Positions 1 through 12,230 of a stretch of 64,000 bases of DNA are shown one piece after another. The notes below the pieces were generated by a model. That model was not told the origin of the DNA. It saw only the letters and a program-made list of their open reading frames with translations, and ran no database searches. The position numbers and the translations under genes are program-made. Source of the stretch: Geosiphon pyriformis (taxonomy: Eukaryota; Glomeromycota; Glomeromycetes; Archaeosporales; Geosiphonaceae); the NCBI GenBank assembly GCA_016748015.1, contig JAAOMT010000240.1, positions 83,383 to 147,382 on the forward strand, read 5' to 3'. Position 1 is the stretch's first letter. Every line of letters begins with the position of its first letter.

Positions 1-22
1 TCTCTCTTAAGCTAGGCTGGAT

Positions 23-739
23 TTGGTTTGGTGTGGAAAATGTGGGCATCTTGAACATTCAGCTTTAAAGTGTGATGCATCAGATATGTTGTCTTCTGAT
101 CTCTTAAATAATTTTAATAAAAGACGTGCTCCTGGTGTGAATTGTCTCCAGTTGGTCAAGTTATATGCAAAGAAAAATGTTCTTATATCCTGTTCTGCTG
201 CCTTTGGTGGCAAATTGTGGGCTCAGGTAGTCTCTCTTGCTTCCTTTTTTAGTGGCTCTCTTTCTGGTTTTGGTCTTGGTGCTGGTCCTTCTCACTGTAC
301 GACTTCGGATTTGGGTGGTGGTCTTTCTTTTTCTATACTTGCCAACTCTTCTTTGAATGCTTGCTTGGCATCTTTGGAATGCTCTCTCGAGTTGTTGGCT
401 GACCAAGTGTCTGATATTTCAAAGAAATTGAGTTTTGTTGAATTGGTGCCCATGGTTCCATCTTCTGGTGCCCTTCTTCTGGTTGGATCTGTGCTTTTGG
501 CCCCTGGTTTGGATTCTAATATGGCTCTGGATGGTGAATTGGCATCGTCTAATCACCATTTTCCAAGTATTGATATGAGTGGTGGCTTCAGTTCGAGTAG
601 TTCAAAGATTCTAACTACCAAGGTGGATGGTTTGAAGTCTAAGATGTCAGCTCTGAAGGCTTCAGTCAGTTCTGTTCTGGCAAGATTGGATCTCTTGTGT
701 GCTGGTTCGGGTTCCTCTTTACTGCCTTCACTTCAATGA
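23..739 (+). pseudogene. LINE ORF1 remnant, nucleic-acid binding (partial)
   Basis: Open frame of about 238 residues truncated at its 5' end by the window edge. It begins with a zinc knuckle, CGKCGHLEHSALKC (C-x2-C-x4-H-x4-C), followed by a Ser/Leu-rich segment with no recognisable fold. Such knuckles in LINE ORF1 proteins bind the element RNA. It ends at a TGA at 737-739 and overlaps the start of the ORF2 frame, which lies one frame over; this overlap is normal for the family. No internal stop is visible in this part, but the downstream ORF2 is broken, so the copy cannot be autonomous. Confidence 0.8.
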
Positions 740-3700
740 GCAGTTTGGTCTGGAAATTTGCTATGTGTAATGTTCAGGACATGAACATTCCTGCGAAGCA
801 GGACAATATAGTTTGTTGGCATGTAAACTCAGGAAACATGGTTTCTTTTATCACTGAGACAAAATTGAGGTCTTCTTCTGGGCCATGGATAAAGGATAAG
901 TTTAATGGAGTGCAAATCTTTTCTTCAAGATTGAATAAAGATTTTATGGGTGCTGGAGTTGCGATTATTATGAACATTTCTTTGGCTCATCATGTATTTA
1001 AGGTGGAGGAGATTCCTGATTGGGTTGTTTCTGTTCGGCTCTTGTTTAAGGGCAAGCTTTTGGTTACTGTTTTGGGGTTGTATGCTGGTGCCTCTTCTGG
1101 GGCTAGGTTTGGTCAGGCTTCTGAAGTTAACTCTTTCATTGCAAAGACTGTTAACTCCAGCAATTTTGTTATCTTGGGTGGGGACTTTAATGAGAATAGA
1201 TTTGATAAAAGTGCTAGTTTCAAATTTTGTTTGAGTTTGGGTTTGGTCAATTTATTTATTGATCATTATTTGGCTAATTCTCATATGTGGAGCAATTAGA
1301 AAGGGGTTGGGAAAATGATTGATTACATTTTTGTTGGTGGTAATTTGTCTTCTGCTGTTGCTGGTCATCAAGTTGTCTCTGTTTCAGATTTCTTTAACAC
1401 CAATTACAGAACAGTTGTGGTTTCAGTCGGTTTGAATGGGCTTTTGAATGTACAGTTGAATAGTTTGCACAAGCAGGCAAATAAAGATCATTGGAAGTTT
1501 AAAATCAAGAATGCTGACTGTACAAGATGGGCTAAGTTTAAGGATCTTTCTTTGGTAAAACTCTTGCCTTTGGGTGAGGTGTTCTTTGGTGCTGAAATGC
1601 GTGGTAATGTGGATGCTATGTGGGCAGTTTTGGTGGAGGCTGTGGTAGATTCTGCTGATGTGACATTTTTGAGGCATTGGTTTAGTGAATTCAAGTGTTC
1701 AAGAAACAAACATTCTTCTAGGTTTTTTGGTCTGGAATTGTTGGTGGCCAAGATTGTCAAAAAATTTTGCTCAGGTAACTTGCTGGGTACTGATCATCTT
1801 GTGAATAAATAGTCGACTTTGGATAATGCGAAGGCTCGTGCTTTCAAGGACTTGGTTGGCTCGGGTATTAAATCTGATGTTGTTGTTAGGCATTTGTCAT
1901 TGGTTTGCAGAGATTATAAGAGGTCGAAGATGTTTGAGTCAAAATTGGCTGAGGAAGCTTCGGTTAGGAAGGCGATTGAGAAGCGCATGAATAATTTCTG
2001 TTTGGATAAAGGTAGTATGATCAGAAGTGTATTAGAAAAGCCTTTTCGCAAGGTAGTGTTGAATCACTTGATAGTTGATGATGATCTGGTTTTGTTGCCT
2101 AAAGAGGTGAAGTCGAGTGTGGATAAGATAATGGAAGGGTGGACGAGGAAACGCTCTGTGCAGTCAGAACTTCCTGATCTTTGGGCTTGTCAGTACATGC
2201 CTTTGGACCATGTTTAGAATGATGCCTTTTCAGATGTTATGGGTGCAATCAGTATGAGCAAATTACTTTCTGTTGTTGGTAGTCTGTCTAATGGCAAGGC
2301 TGCTGGTTTGTCTGGTGTTCCTAATGAGTTGTGGAAACATGATTGTGAGGTGGTTTTGGGGTGCCTGTTGGCACTGTTTAATAAGTGTTTGTCTGTTGAT
2401 ATAGTGCCTGTTTTGTGGAAGAGGGCTTGGGTGTCAATGATTCCTAAGTCTTACGACTGAGATGGAGTTCTTACAAACACTCAGCCCATTGTTTTGATTG
2501 AGACTGCCAGGAAGATTCTTTCCAAGGTTCTGTCTGATTGTATTTCAATGGCTTGTAGCAAGTTCAACATTCTTCGAGGTGACAATTTTTTGGTGCTGAA
2601 GGATACGTTCACACAATCTCCAGTGTTTGCTGTCAGTTCGGTGATTAAAAATGCCATTGAGAAGGATAGGAAGTTATGATTGGTCTTGCAAGATATGCGG
2701 AAAGCTTATGATTCAGTTGGGTAGCATCATTTGAGGGCTAGTTTGCAGCATGTCAAGATGTGTGAGAAGTTCATAAGGTTTTTTGGTGGTATTCATGAGA
2801 ATAGAGTTAATAGGGTAATGACTGACTTTGGTTTGTCTGGTGGTTATAAGGTGCATGATGGGCTGGATCAGGGTGAGGTCTTTTTGCCACTTCTATGGAG
2901 AATTTTTTATGATCCATTTTTGTGTGAGGTTAAGAGGCACGAACAATTGTGTGGGTACTGGATTGATACTAAGTTTGTTGCAAAGTCTGGCAGAATTGAG
3001 AGTGGTGGCGGTTTGACATCATATTTTTCAGCTGGTGCATTTTTTGATAATACGATCTGGATTGGGAATTGTCAAGCTTCTACTCAATATGCTCTGAATA
3101 TTGCCAGTGAATTTTTTGTGATCAATGATATTTCTATCAACAGTAAGAAGACGGTAGCTATTCCCATCAATCAGAGTGTTAAAGTTGCTTCACTGAGCAT
3201 TTGTGGTCAGCCAATTTCTCTTGCCAAAAAAGGGGAAACACATTGGTATCTAGGTATTTTTTTGTCAACCGAGAGGCTTTCTAAGCCAAGTGTTGCCAAG
3301 GCTCATGTGGATGTGTGTTTCTTTGTCAATGTTGTGCTTAGGAAAGCTATTACAGACAAACAGTTCTTCTATCTGGTGTTGGCTGTTTTGCAGCCTATTG
3401 TTAGCTATTGTATTCAGTTCAGTTTTGTCCCTTCTAATGTTTGTCACAAGTAGGATGTCTTGGTTAGAAAGGGTCTTAAGTCTAAGGCTTGTCTCTCCTG
3501 TGATTTTCTTGATGCTGTTTTGCATTATCCCTCATTGTATGGCCTGAAGCCTTTTGAGCAAGTGCAGTCAGAAAGGAAGGTTGCTGCTCTGATAATGTTT
3601 GCTAATGCCTTTGGTATTCTTGGGCATTTGTTTAGACATAGGTTTTTGGATCTGCAGGTTCTTGGTTGGGCTCCTTTGGATCTTTTACAGTTTCCGGTCA

Positions 3701-5341
3701 GGTTGCGTGTTAGTCCAGTAAACAATTTTTTGGCTGGGATGGTGAAAATTTTTTTGGGCAATGAGCTTTCTTTAGTGAACAACCTCCCCACTGCATTTCG
3801 TAGTCCTGGTCATTTTCTGTTGTCCTCTATTCTTGAAAAGTCTCTGTATTTTGACTCGGTCAAATCTCTTAGATGCTTTGGTGTCACTTTTGGTGATCAG
3901 CTTTTTGATAAGAAAGGTGTTTTGTTGGATTGGAAAACTTTTTGTTGTTGGAAGAGATTGGATCCGCGTGGTCCTGTGCCTCATTGGTTCTTGGTTTTTT
4001 CTGAGTTTTTGAAAAGTCAGAGTTGTTCATTTTCTGGTTCTATTGACTCTGCAGAAAAGATTGGTTTGGACATTTTAAAGTCTGAGGAATTTTCTGCGGT
4101 AATAGATGGATTGCATGACATTTGGTCAGGCTTTTTTGAAGTTTTTACAGATAGGGCTTTGAAGAATACAGGCTCTGCTGAGGTCATCTGTGGTGCTACT
4201 GCATACTTTCTGGTCTTGGATAAGAGCATTGGTGTCACTGTTAATGGCCGAATTGCAGGCTGTCACTTTGGCTTTGGAATGTGTTCCTTCTTCAAGTACT
4301 GTGGTGTTACATCTTGACAGCCAGGCTGCTATTGACGCATGTGTGTCTGAGATGTCTTTGGTCACCCCTGATTTCCATAATCAATGCTGGCTGAAGAGGC
4401 ATTATATTTTCAATTTGGTCAGGGATAAGGATCTTAATGTGAGTTGGGTTAAGATAAAAGGCCACTTTGGGATTCCTGGTAATGTGGAAGCTGACTTGGC
4501 TGCTGGAGCTGCCTCTGAATCTCCCTTTTCTCTTTGTGCCAATGTGCGTGAACATTTTTTGGTTGCTGAGGGTGTCACTGTTTCTGGTAATGCCTGTTAT
4601 TTTGTCAGGAATATTTTTCGGTCTGTTTGTTCTGCTTGTTGGGAGGCTGGGCCTGGTTGTGACATGGTTCCAGATGCGATGATTGGTTGCATAGACTGGG
4701 TTGTTATGACAAAAGTGTGACATTCTGATTCTCATATGCTCACTGGGTTCACTAGCCGGATATCCTCAATGCTTTGCACTTATATTATGAAGGCTGTGCA
4801 CAGAAGATTGCTGGTGGCAGTAAGGAAAAGGTTGTATGATAAGCACTACTTTAGTGTATTATGTTTGTTTTGCAGTAGGGTGGAGTTCTCTGACCACGCT
4901 TTTACTTGTGTTTATGAGTCTGGCGTTCGTGGCAAGATTTTGGCTAAGGCTTCTGCCCGTTGGTCAGCTTTGGCTGGTGGTTCCCCTGCTTCTGCCATGT
5001 TGCGAGTTTTGTCTCAATGTTCCATTGATGTTGAATTGTACACTCTGGTTTGCAAAGGGTTTGTGCTGGGGGAGTGGTATAAAGAAGCTTGCAGTATTTT
5101 TGAGGATAGAAAGGTGGCAGCTACTCAGATTGTTGATTATATCAGGTTCGTGGTTGAGTTATATCATGCTAAAGTGTGGTTGGCTAGGGCCAGCCACCGG
5201 GTGGTGATAGAGAAGACTGGTCTGGTTTGTGACAGTGGTGTTGTTTCTGGGCTCTCTTGTGGTGTGTTTTCAGTTTTGTCTGATGGTGTTATAAGATTGT
5301 TTAGTGTGGCCAATTTTTTTGCTGTTAGCTTTGGTCATTAA
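697..5341 (+). pseudogene. LINE ORF2 remnant: endonuclease, reverse transcriptase, RNase H
   Basis: Endonuclease hallmarks are ETKLR (about 855), GGDFNE (about 1179) and IDYIFV (about 1319). The usual terminal SDH-like motif reads NTNYRTVVV (about 1398), so the catalytic Asp-His pair is lost. Reverse transcriptase shows LQDMRKAYDSV (about 2686), GLDQGEVF (about 2860) and AFFDNTIW (about 3037), where F-x-DD would be expected; one catalytic Asp is gone. RNase H keeps FTD, AELQAVTLALE, HLDSQAA and a GH-x(5)-N-x(2)-AD end. In-frame stops lie at 1297, 1810, 2215, 2458, 2677, 2722 and 3451, with another at 4718 after a frameshift near 4200-4260. Several stops sit where tryptophan is expected. Confidence 0.88.
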
Positions 5342-5547
5342 AAGTCTTATTGTTTCTTTTCTGGTCTAAGTGGCAGTGTACGAATTATTATTGGTGTGTA
5401 GTGTTGCCTTGTCTGGCCTGAGTGGCTAGCCACATGTAGAAAGTGTGTGAGTTGTATTTAGTTTGAGCCTCTTAGTTTGGCTCTATGTACTAGATAGTGA
5501 TTGGGCTATACTCGTTAAATATGTTAAATAAAAAAAATAAAAAAATT

Positions 5548-6456
5548 TGAAAATTTTAATCTAATTTTATTTTTATTTTTATTTTTAATCCTATTTCTAT
5601 TTTTTTTTTTTTTAATATTAAAACTATTATATATTATTTATTATTTTTAGTAATAGAAATACTATTTTTTGATATTGTTAATAAAAACTTATACATAACT
5701 TTATATAAAAATTTTGTTTTAAAAAATAATATTAAAATTGTTAATTTTTTTTGTATATAATTTGATAATTAATTATAAAAATAAAATAAATAAATAATTT
5801 TAAGTTTAAAACTGAATTAAAAAAAAACAATAAATTAAATACAAATAACTTTATGTTTTTTATTATATATAATTTTTTATTGAAACTTATAAAAAATAAG
5901 TTTTATTTTTATTTTTATTTTTAATTTAATTAATAAATAAAAAATAAAAACTTATTCAATTTTATAAATTTGTTTACAATTTTTCAGACCAATTTTAAAA
6001 TTCAGAAATTTAACAATAATTTTTAATTAAAATCATTAGAAGAAAATTTACAAACATATTTTGGAGCAAATACATACATTTAGTAAAAAATGTTGTCATT
6101 AAAAATCCATTAAAAAAAAAGTTGCACTATTATTAGCCAAAATAAAACTTTTAAAATTATCTAGTTGTGAAAACAAAAAAATCTTTCGCGAAGCCTTAGA
6201 GAAATGTAAATAACTTTACACTGAGATGTCAGAGTAGTTAGAATGCTAATGCAAAGAAAGAATTATCCATTATGGCAAAGCAGTTTAGCATCAATTTTAC
6301 TTGACAAAATGATAATCCCAAATATTAAAAGAAAAGCCATTTGAACTTTGTTTTGGCTATATAAATATTTGATGTAAAGTTTTTCAACATTTATTTTTCT
6401 GCTTAAAATAGGTTGCCTGGATTACTTTATAACACCTTAATAGCTAAATTACAACA
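5548..6456. other. AT-rich intergenic stretch
   Basis: About 0.9 kb of A/T homopolymer-rich DNA between the LINE tail and the PRCC gene. I see no coding exon, RNA gene or repeat unit in it. The last 100 bases before 6457 are less extreme and presumably hold the PRCC promoter and 5' UTR. Confidence 0.7.
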
Positions 6457-7951
6457 ATGTCTTTAGTTGCTGATTACGGTTCTGACTCCGAGTCCGAAAT
6501 CGAACAAGAGCCTTCAAGGATCGTTCGTTCAAGCCCAAAACCTTCTCCAAAGAATGAACCAAAGAACTTTAATGCAACTTCTAGCACGTTAAAAGGAAGT
6601 AAGAGATCTGATGGCCCTATAAAGATCTTTGTCGATTTACCGAAGACTCCTGAAGATGAACAGAGCCAAAGTGAAGAGGAAAGAGACTCGAAAAGGCCCA
6701 AAGTTGTTAGTAATACTAGTTTATTTTCACTTCTTCCATCTCCCAGAAAAACAGAAGCGTTTAACGAAAAGAAATTAAGTACTTCTGCCACAGTCGGTAC
6801 AAATACGACTACGACGAGTTTTGTCCCACATACAATTTCCAAAAATAAGAATGCTTCAAAATCAGCGGGTTTGACTAGTAAAAAGAAGGATAAAGATACT
6901 ATCAAAGATTTTATAGACATCAATAGCGAGCTTAATGAAGATATTTCATTCTTTCCTCTCGGTAAGAATTGCGTTAAACGTTTTTATGAACACGAATCAA
7001 AAGTTAATGAAATACTTCATATTCATTTTTGAGCAGGCAATGAGATTTCAAACATAATTAAGAAAAAGTACAATTCAAATATTTTAACTCTTCCTTCAAA
7101 TTCATTGATTCAAAACGATCGCGAGTTTAATAATAATGTAAATCTTGAACATAACGAAACTTCGACAATGAGTATGGGGGTGAGGTCTAGGACAATACAA
7201 AATCTTTATAATGAACATTCTTATGATGGTTATCAATGGGAGGAGGAGGGCAATCAGTCCAATGAGGTCCACGAAGGGCATTACCAAGCAGCATTAGCAA
7301 GTGGTGAGTATGCAAGTTCGGCAGATTCTTGGAAGCAACAATCTGAAATGGAATTGAATGATGAAATTGTAAGTGTTATTCCACTGATTCATTATGATGC
7401 CTTCGAATTTTTGAATCAAGATTCTTTAAAATACAAATTTCAAAATTCTCTCTAATCAAAAACGAAACAAGATTGCTAAACTGGGTGGCCGTCGTAAAAA
7501 AAAAGAACACGAGTCTGGTGCAATACAAATCAGAGAGATAAATGCTCGTGATCAGATGGGTGTTGACTCATGGCAATCGCAAATGACACAATTAACTAAG
7601 CCAGGAAAGGTATCGAGTTCAGCATATGCGGTAATGTGTCACACTATAATACGTGATATTTTTTTGTAACCATCACAGTTTCATTCATTCTAATCAACTT
7701 CGATATTTGAAATTTGTGATTTTTAGCATCTGAAACCATCAAAGGGTCAGAAACGTAAGCATAATTTGATGTATCTTGTTCATCAAGCCACTGCAATGGA
7801 AAGTGATCTTAGGGAACAGTTTGCCAACAATCGAAAGACGAAACGAGAAACGCAGGCCAAGTATGGTAAGTTGACCAAATGGTTTTATCTGGTTCTTGTT
7901 AACGTGTCCGTCTTATTAAGTGTCTTGTTCCTTTACAATCTAGGGTTTTGA
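6457..7951 (+). CDS. PRCC: PRCC-family nuclear protein (380 aa)
   Basis: Exons read as 6457-6961, 7037-7368, 7472-7630, 7727-7865 and 7944-7951, all in phase, giving 380 residues. The N-terminus MSLVADYGSDSESE matches the PRCC start. The conserved C-terminus is present: a DEI/IAKLGGRRKKK junction, INARDQM, then YLVHQA, and the protein ends exactly in QAKYGF, as human PRCC does. The middle is low-complexity, with Ser/Pro/Lys and an SPxK-type motif, as in the family. Human PRCC is a nuclear protein linked to splicing factors and to MAD2B localisation; the role in fungi is not established. The last two codons lie in their own 8-nt coding exon. It is convergent with RAD18. Confidence 0.92.
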
Positions 7952-8682
7952 AAGTGAACAGAATCGAAGAATGTATATCGCAGATCTGGTATATCAAATA
8001 AAGCGATTGAAACAGAAATATGAAAAACCTTTTATTGTGAATCAAAATCGAGATTGGTCATCTCAACTTATGATTTCAGCTTCTCCATACTCTACAGCTA
8101 TGAAATTCACGGCTAGAACACTATTCTGCAGTGCCTAATTTAAAACGGTATAGAAATTTAAACGAGAAGATAAAGCATTTCACATTCTTTCTTAGTACTT
8201 TCAACCTCGTTCAGGGCCAAGTTGGTTGTTCGTGTAGCTGATACTACTCTGCTAATTACAATTGGACTTTTCAATGAGCTGTTCCATAATATATCACCAA
8301 TTTATGAAAGATCGTCTATATCCCACTATAGATATCAAGTGAATGAACGAGCCAAATTTGCTTAGAGGTTTGCTATTCTGGAGTTTTTATTTAACCAAAA
8401 AGTTGTCTCCTATTATTTTATATCGTGAATTGTTTCGAGTCAACTCAATAGAGCACAGACGCCGAATTAAACAAAAATGTGAATCACTTCATAAAATACG
8501 AATATAAAAATACGATATTTGCATATGCTATATAATCAGTTGAAGTTTGAAGACACCTGCGCTTTATCGGGAGCATGTTTGAAAAGAGAGACTTTCGACC
8601 GATTTTGTTTTGCTTGTTCAATTAACGAACTGAACTGATTTCGATATTTGAACTGTAAGCGGGAATCAAAAGATCTAGAATG
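7952..8682. other. Intergenic region between convergent genes
   Basis: About 730 bases between the ends of PRCC (+) and RAD18 (-). It must hold both 3' UTRs. I see no further coding exon or RNA gene. Confidence 0.6.
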
Positions 8683-10134
8683 TTAAGGAAATACTAAATT
8701 CAACATCTGAAAACGACACAATAAAAGGATATGATGCTCTAGAATTTCATCACGTGTGTTCAATATTTTGGCTGTTTCTCTTCGCATCCTATCGTTTCTG
8801 AGTACTTTTTCCCAATTTTTTAGATCACTTATCAATTCATGGGTGCTTTTTGGATTAGTGGCATCCACATTAGCGTTGTAGCGGTTTATAAATTCGCCAT
8901 GTCTTTTTGACATAATAGCTTTGTCACCATGTTCCGGGAGCCCTTCTTTCTTTATGGTTTTCAAAATCTTTTCAATGAGCAAGACTCACAAATGGGGATA
9001 AACTTTTGGGTAATGTCTTATTCTGGGTTATACAAATTACCCGTAATAAAGCCCTCAATGCACTTTCTTTCATCATTGAATATACAACTTTTGGTTTTTT
9101 CACCCTTTTAAATGTGTTAGAGCTGCTACTATACAAATATAAATGAAAACGACTCCCATAAACATGTTAAACATATATTTTAATTAATCACAAGAAACAC
9201 AAAGCAAAAACTTATTAGTTGGAAAAACAAATTTCCATAAGACATTACCTCAAGGACTTATATGTTGCGCCCCTATTGTAAAGTCGGTGGACTCGTGAGG
9301 GTGACCCGCCTGTCAAATCAATCGGGGAGGATACCCTTTGGCCAGGTAAAATATCTGTCAAAACCTGGTTGGATATACCTTGGGGTCTTTGACTATGTTG
9401 ATCTGACAATTGGGTGTTCAAAGGATTTTCGGATTCATTCGGAGCTTCCAGAGATGTCGATTTTAATATGGGAGGATGAGCGAAAATTGATGAATCAACT
9501 GTTTCATCATTAGAATCTTTTGAAAATTCTGAAGTGTTTCTCTTTTCCACTTTAATGACTTTCCCGACAAGACTTAGCAACTTGGGCCTGTTATACAGAA
9601 AATTGATATCGGTAATTATACATCATGTCTTTCCCAAAACAAAATCTAAAGACATGCCACCCGTTTTTTATTCAAAAAACCATAAATAGTTAAGAGTAAT
9701 ATATTGATTGGAATTGAGAACCTTAAGAGCTTGAATTGGGTTACGAAATCTTCTACCGCATTGTTCTTTCGCAGCTCATGATGCAGGCTCGTAACACGAC
9801 AAACTGGGCATATCTGCTGCTGAGTGAGACAGCGTTGCAAACAGAGCGAACAAAAGGTGTGGCAACACTTCGAGATAACTGGATTTTGGAAAAAATCTTT
9901 GCATACAGGACACCGTATTAAACGGTCAAGTTCTTCTCCCGCCGGTAATGGCCAGTCTGAGGGATCTGTAAACTCGTCGAACTTGACTACTTGGCTGGTG
10001 AGCTGCCGGTCTAAATTCGACATTTGGCTCTTGTGGAAGAAGTTGTGCTGAAATGTCGCGCGTAATCCACTCATTTTATCCATTTCTGCGACGATTTTCA
10101 ATTGGTTCTCAGCCAGATTCTCAAATGACATCAC
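8683..10134 (-). CDS. RAD18: E3 ubiquitin ligase RAD18, post-replication repair (366 aa)
   Basis: Minus-strand exons 10134-9722, 9587-9249, 9104-9041 and 8967-8683 join in phase. The N-terminal block DPSDWPL leads into a RING finger (CPVCKDFF, CCHTFCSLC, ICPVCR) and LRKNNAVEDFVTQF, the classical Rad18 signature. The C-terminal SAP-type region reads EGLPEHGDK, KRHGEFINRYNANVD and ELISDLKNWE, as in Rad18. Rad18 with Rad6 mono-ubiquitinates PCNA at Lys164 for translesion synthesis. Between RING and SAP I find only a Ser/Pro-rich linker with no Cys, so the UBZ C2HC finger of many Rad18 proteins is not visible. An alternative start lies at Met38 (10023), closer to the conserved domain. Confidence 0.9.
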
Positions 10135-10198
10135 GCGTCAGAAAAACTTTCTCTTAATTAACATCATCTAAAACGATAAATAAACACGTATGTCGCTG

Positions 10199-10311
10199 CT
10201 TGCTTGTCTCATTTTCAAGACTTTTTGTTGGTTCCATTGGGGCATGAACAACTATTTGCTTGTCTCATGTTCCAGACCGTTCGTTGTTAGAATATTGGGA
10301 GAAACACTATT
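10199..10311. repeat. Imperfect direct repeat of about 57 bp
   Basis: Two tandem, diverged copies both begin TGCTTGTCTCAT and end near an ...ACTATT, at roughly 10199-10257 and 10258-10311, just upstream of RAD18. They may be a short duplication in its promoter region. No protein-coding meaning is apparent. Confidence 0.45.
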
Positions 10312-10499
10312 CTAATTGGAAGCGTGGGACAGCTTCATAAAAAAAAAAATGCCCAAATACAACAAAGCAGGCATTACATAATGCTTTGGGAGGTGAACTT
10401 GAACTTAAAAATCAGTATTTTTCACATACGAGTGAAAAATATTCATAAGTTAGGGTTTGGAATATTAATTTTTTAAAAAATGGGAGAAGCAAAATAAAA

Positions 10500-11090
10500 A
10501 AGTCCACAAGTCCTCAGTTCATCTCAATGATGGAGACTTTCTCAAATCTTCAGTAAGCATTATGGTGAAAAAAATATAGGTTGTGTTTCCTAAAATTATT
10601 GATTATATTTATATTACAGATTTTTTTTAATCAGGTGCGAGATGTTAGCACAAGAATCTCCCAACGAACAAATTCTGAACGAGATATAGATGTCTTCATT
10701 AAGACACATTTTTTCTTATGTCGATGGGTATTCTTGACAGACATTTGTAAGTTCTATTACTATTTCTAACTATGCTCTTATTAATTGCAATAATTCTACG
10801 ATTTTACATTATAGAAAAATAAGTGGAGGGAATGTCAAACCGGAGCAATCGATGCATCACGTCATGCGGAGAATTTTCATATAGATTGGTTATTTATGGT
10901 ATGTTAATTTTTCGTTGTTATTATAGAATTTTTGTGTGTTTATTCATGGATGTTTTTATGCTTTTAGAGACATGATTTGGCAAAACATTTTCTGAAAAGT
11001 AGAGAATTTTCGCTTTGTGAACGTGCAGGTTCAAAAATTAAAAATGATAAGAAAGTTCTTTCAAATACTTTAAAGGTAAAAGATTCTTAG
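10500..11090 (+). pseudogene. Intron-like, exon-like blocks of unknown gene, probably decayed
   Basis: Several blocks are flanked by good splice signals: one ending before GTAAGC near 10552, one from about 10636 to a GTAAGT near 10747, one from about 10816 to 10898 before GTATG, and one from about 10968 to 11027. The third and fourth chain in frame (KNKWRECQTGAIDASRHAEN..., RHDLAKHFLKSREFSLCERA), but the second does not join the third without a stop or a one-base shift. I do not recognise the product. It may be a decayed gene, or an orphan gene that I have mis-spliced. Confidence 0.3.
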
Positions 11091-11219
11091 AGACATGTAT
11101 CCATCACCATTTTGCCATTGGCAAACTTTTCTTTTTCTGCTCTTTCCATCATTTACCTAATCGAAGAACTGTTAAACATAAAATTTTCTGTGTTGATGTA
11201 AAGAAACAAAGTAGATTAG

Positions 11220-12230
11220 GTTGATGGAAAATTTCAATCAGAATCTGGAGAACCGATATCACCTACTTTGGTTTGCAACATAGTTCGAGCAACTTTAATA
11301 AGGCCTCCAATCTCATCATAAGTTGTCGGAATGTTAATGAATAAAATCCAGCTCCCACATAGACGACGAGAATAACCCGAACAAAAGACCATGAAGACAA
11401 AAATCCAGGGATGAGAAGTTTATTACAGGCATGCAAAACTAGTTTTCCAGGAAAAATACTGTACTACTACTCGTAGAACACACTGGATGACTGAACTAGG
11501 AAATTGGTGAATCAGTAGAAGAGTATGTTAATCCACAAATCGAGTTGTAAAGAAGAGTTGATACAACTCACCAATACCCAGAAGAAGACAGAATTCAAAG
11601 GATTGAAAGATGATATGGCTATTCAAGTAATTGGTTTCCAACCATATAGCTTAGACTGGCAATTGAAAAAGCCCAAGCTATCGAGACAGCGAGAGCATCA
11701 AGAGCTATAAATTCATACGCTATTGTCCAGCCAAGAGTAGCAACATTTGTTACTGAATTAGCCGAGTAACGTCAAATGAATCAAATGATGCTGAACAAGT
11801 TAGAAATTTGAGCACTGGACAACAACAACCACGAGTTCGTAATAACCAATCAAGAAATCAAAACCTTACAGCTAATAATGGTTATTACCAAGCGAATAAT
11901 TTCCAAGCCCCAGCTGCTCAACCAATGGCTAGAAATGTTAATAATATCAATTGCTATCGATGTGCTGAATTTGGTCATTATGCGAATGAATGTCCAAATC
12001 AAAAAAACAATGGATAAACAATTATCCCCAAGAAATAATCAATATCCAAACCCACCAGCTCAACCAGATTACCAAAGACCCTCACAAAGCGAAAATTCTC
12101 TACCCCACAGCCAAATCATATCTCTAAAAGCATAAAAACACACCATCAAAGAAGCCTTTCTCAAGTTGACTTTGAGGCAGTACCAGATTTGAATCAGAAA
12201 ATGTATCTATGAATTTATTATTGTAAAATT
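11220..12230 (+). pseudogene. Remnant of a retrotransposon Gag with CCHC zinc knuckle
   Basis: Fragments in shifting frames read like a Gag protein: an AIQVIGFQP segment near 11620, an Ala/Glu-rich IEKAQAIE segment near 11660, a VATFVTELAE segment ending at a stop near 11767, and a Gln/Asn-rich tail. The clear signature is CYRCAEFGHYANEC near 11955 (C-x2-C-x4-H-x4-C), the nucleocapsid knuckle of LTR retrotransposons. Stops at about 11767 and 11811 and frame changes show that it is dead. I see no protease, polymerase or long terminal repeats. Confidence 0.65.

Larger units (their letters stand above)
1..5547 (+). mobile_element. Decayed non-LTR retrotransposon (LINE), 5' end outside window
   Basis: The element reads in order: CCHC zinc knuckle of ORF1, AP-type endonuclease, reverse transcriptase, RNase H, then a C-terminal region with a CLFC...H motif, followed by a 3' untranslated region and a short A-rich tail of TAAAAAAA-like units near 5521-5547. 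This order fits Tad/I-like LINEs with RNase H. The wording of the protein remnants strongly resembles the abundant LINE of Rhizophagus genomes (recollection of the family, not a search). It is dead: at least eight in-frame stops, one frameshift near 4200-4260 and mutated catalytic residues. The window begins inside ORF1, so the 5' end and any target-site duplication cannot be seen. Confidence 0.93.

Noticed and set aside
1-5341. Alternative genetic code (stop read as Trp) to explain the LINE stops
   Set aside because: Host genes in the same window use normal stops, both TAG and TGA occur at the LINE sites, and the element also has a frameshift and lost catalytic residues, so it is simply dead.
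6220-6310. Stretch resembling the 5' half of a Ser/Leu tRNA (GTCAGAGTAGTTAGAATGC)
   Set aside because: No B box GGTTCGAATCC follows, and no acceptor stem pairs.
6474-6923. Minus-strand open frame of about 149 codons
   Set aside because: It is antisense to PRCC exon 1; low complexity and no splice support.
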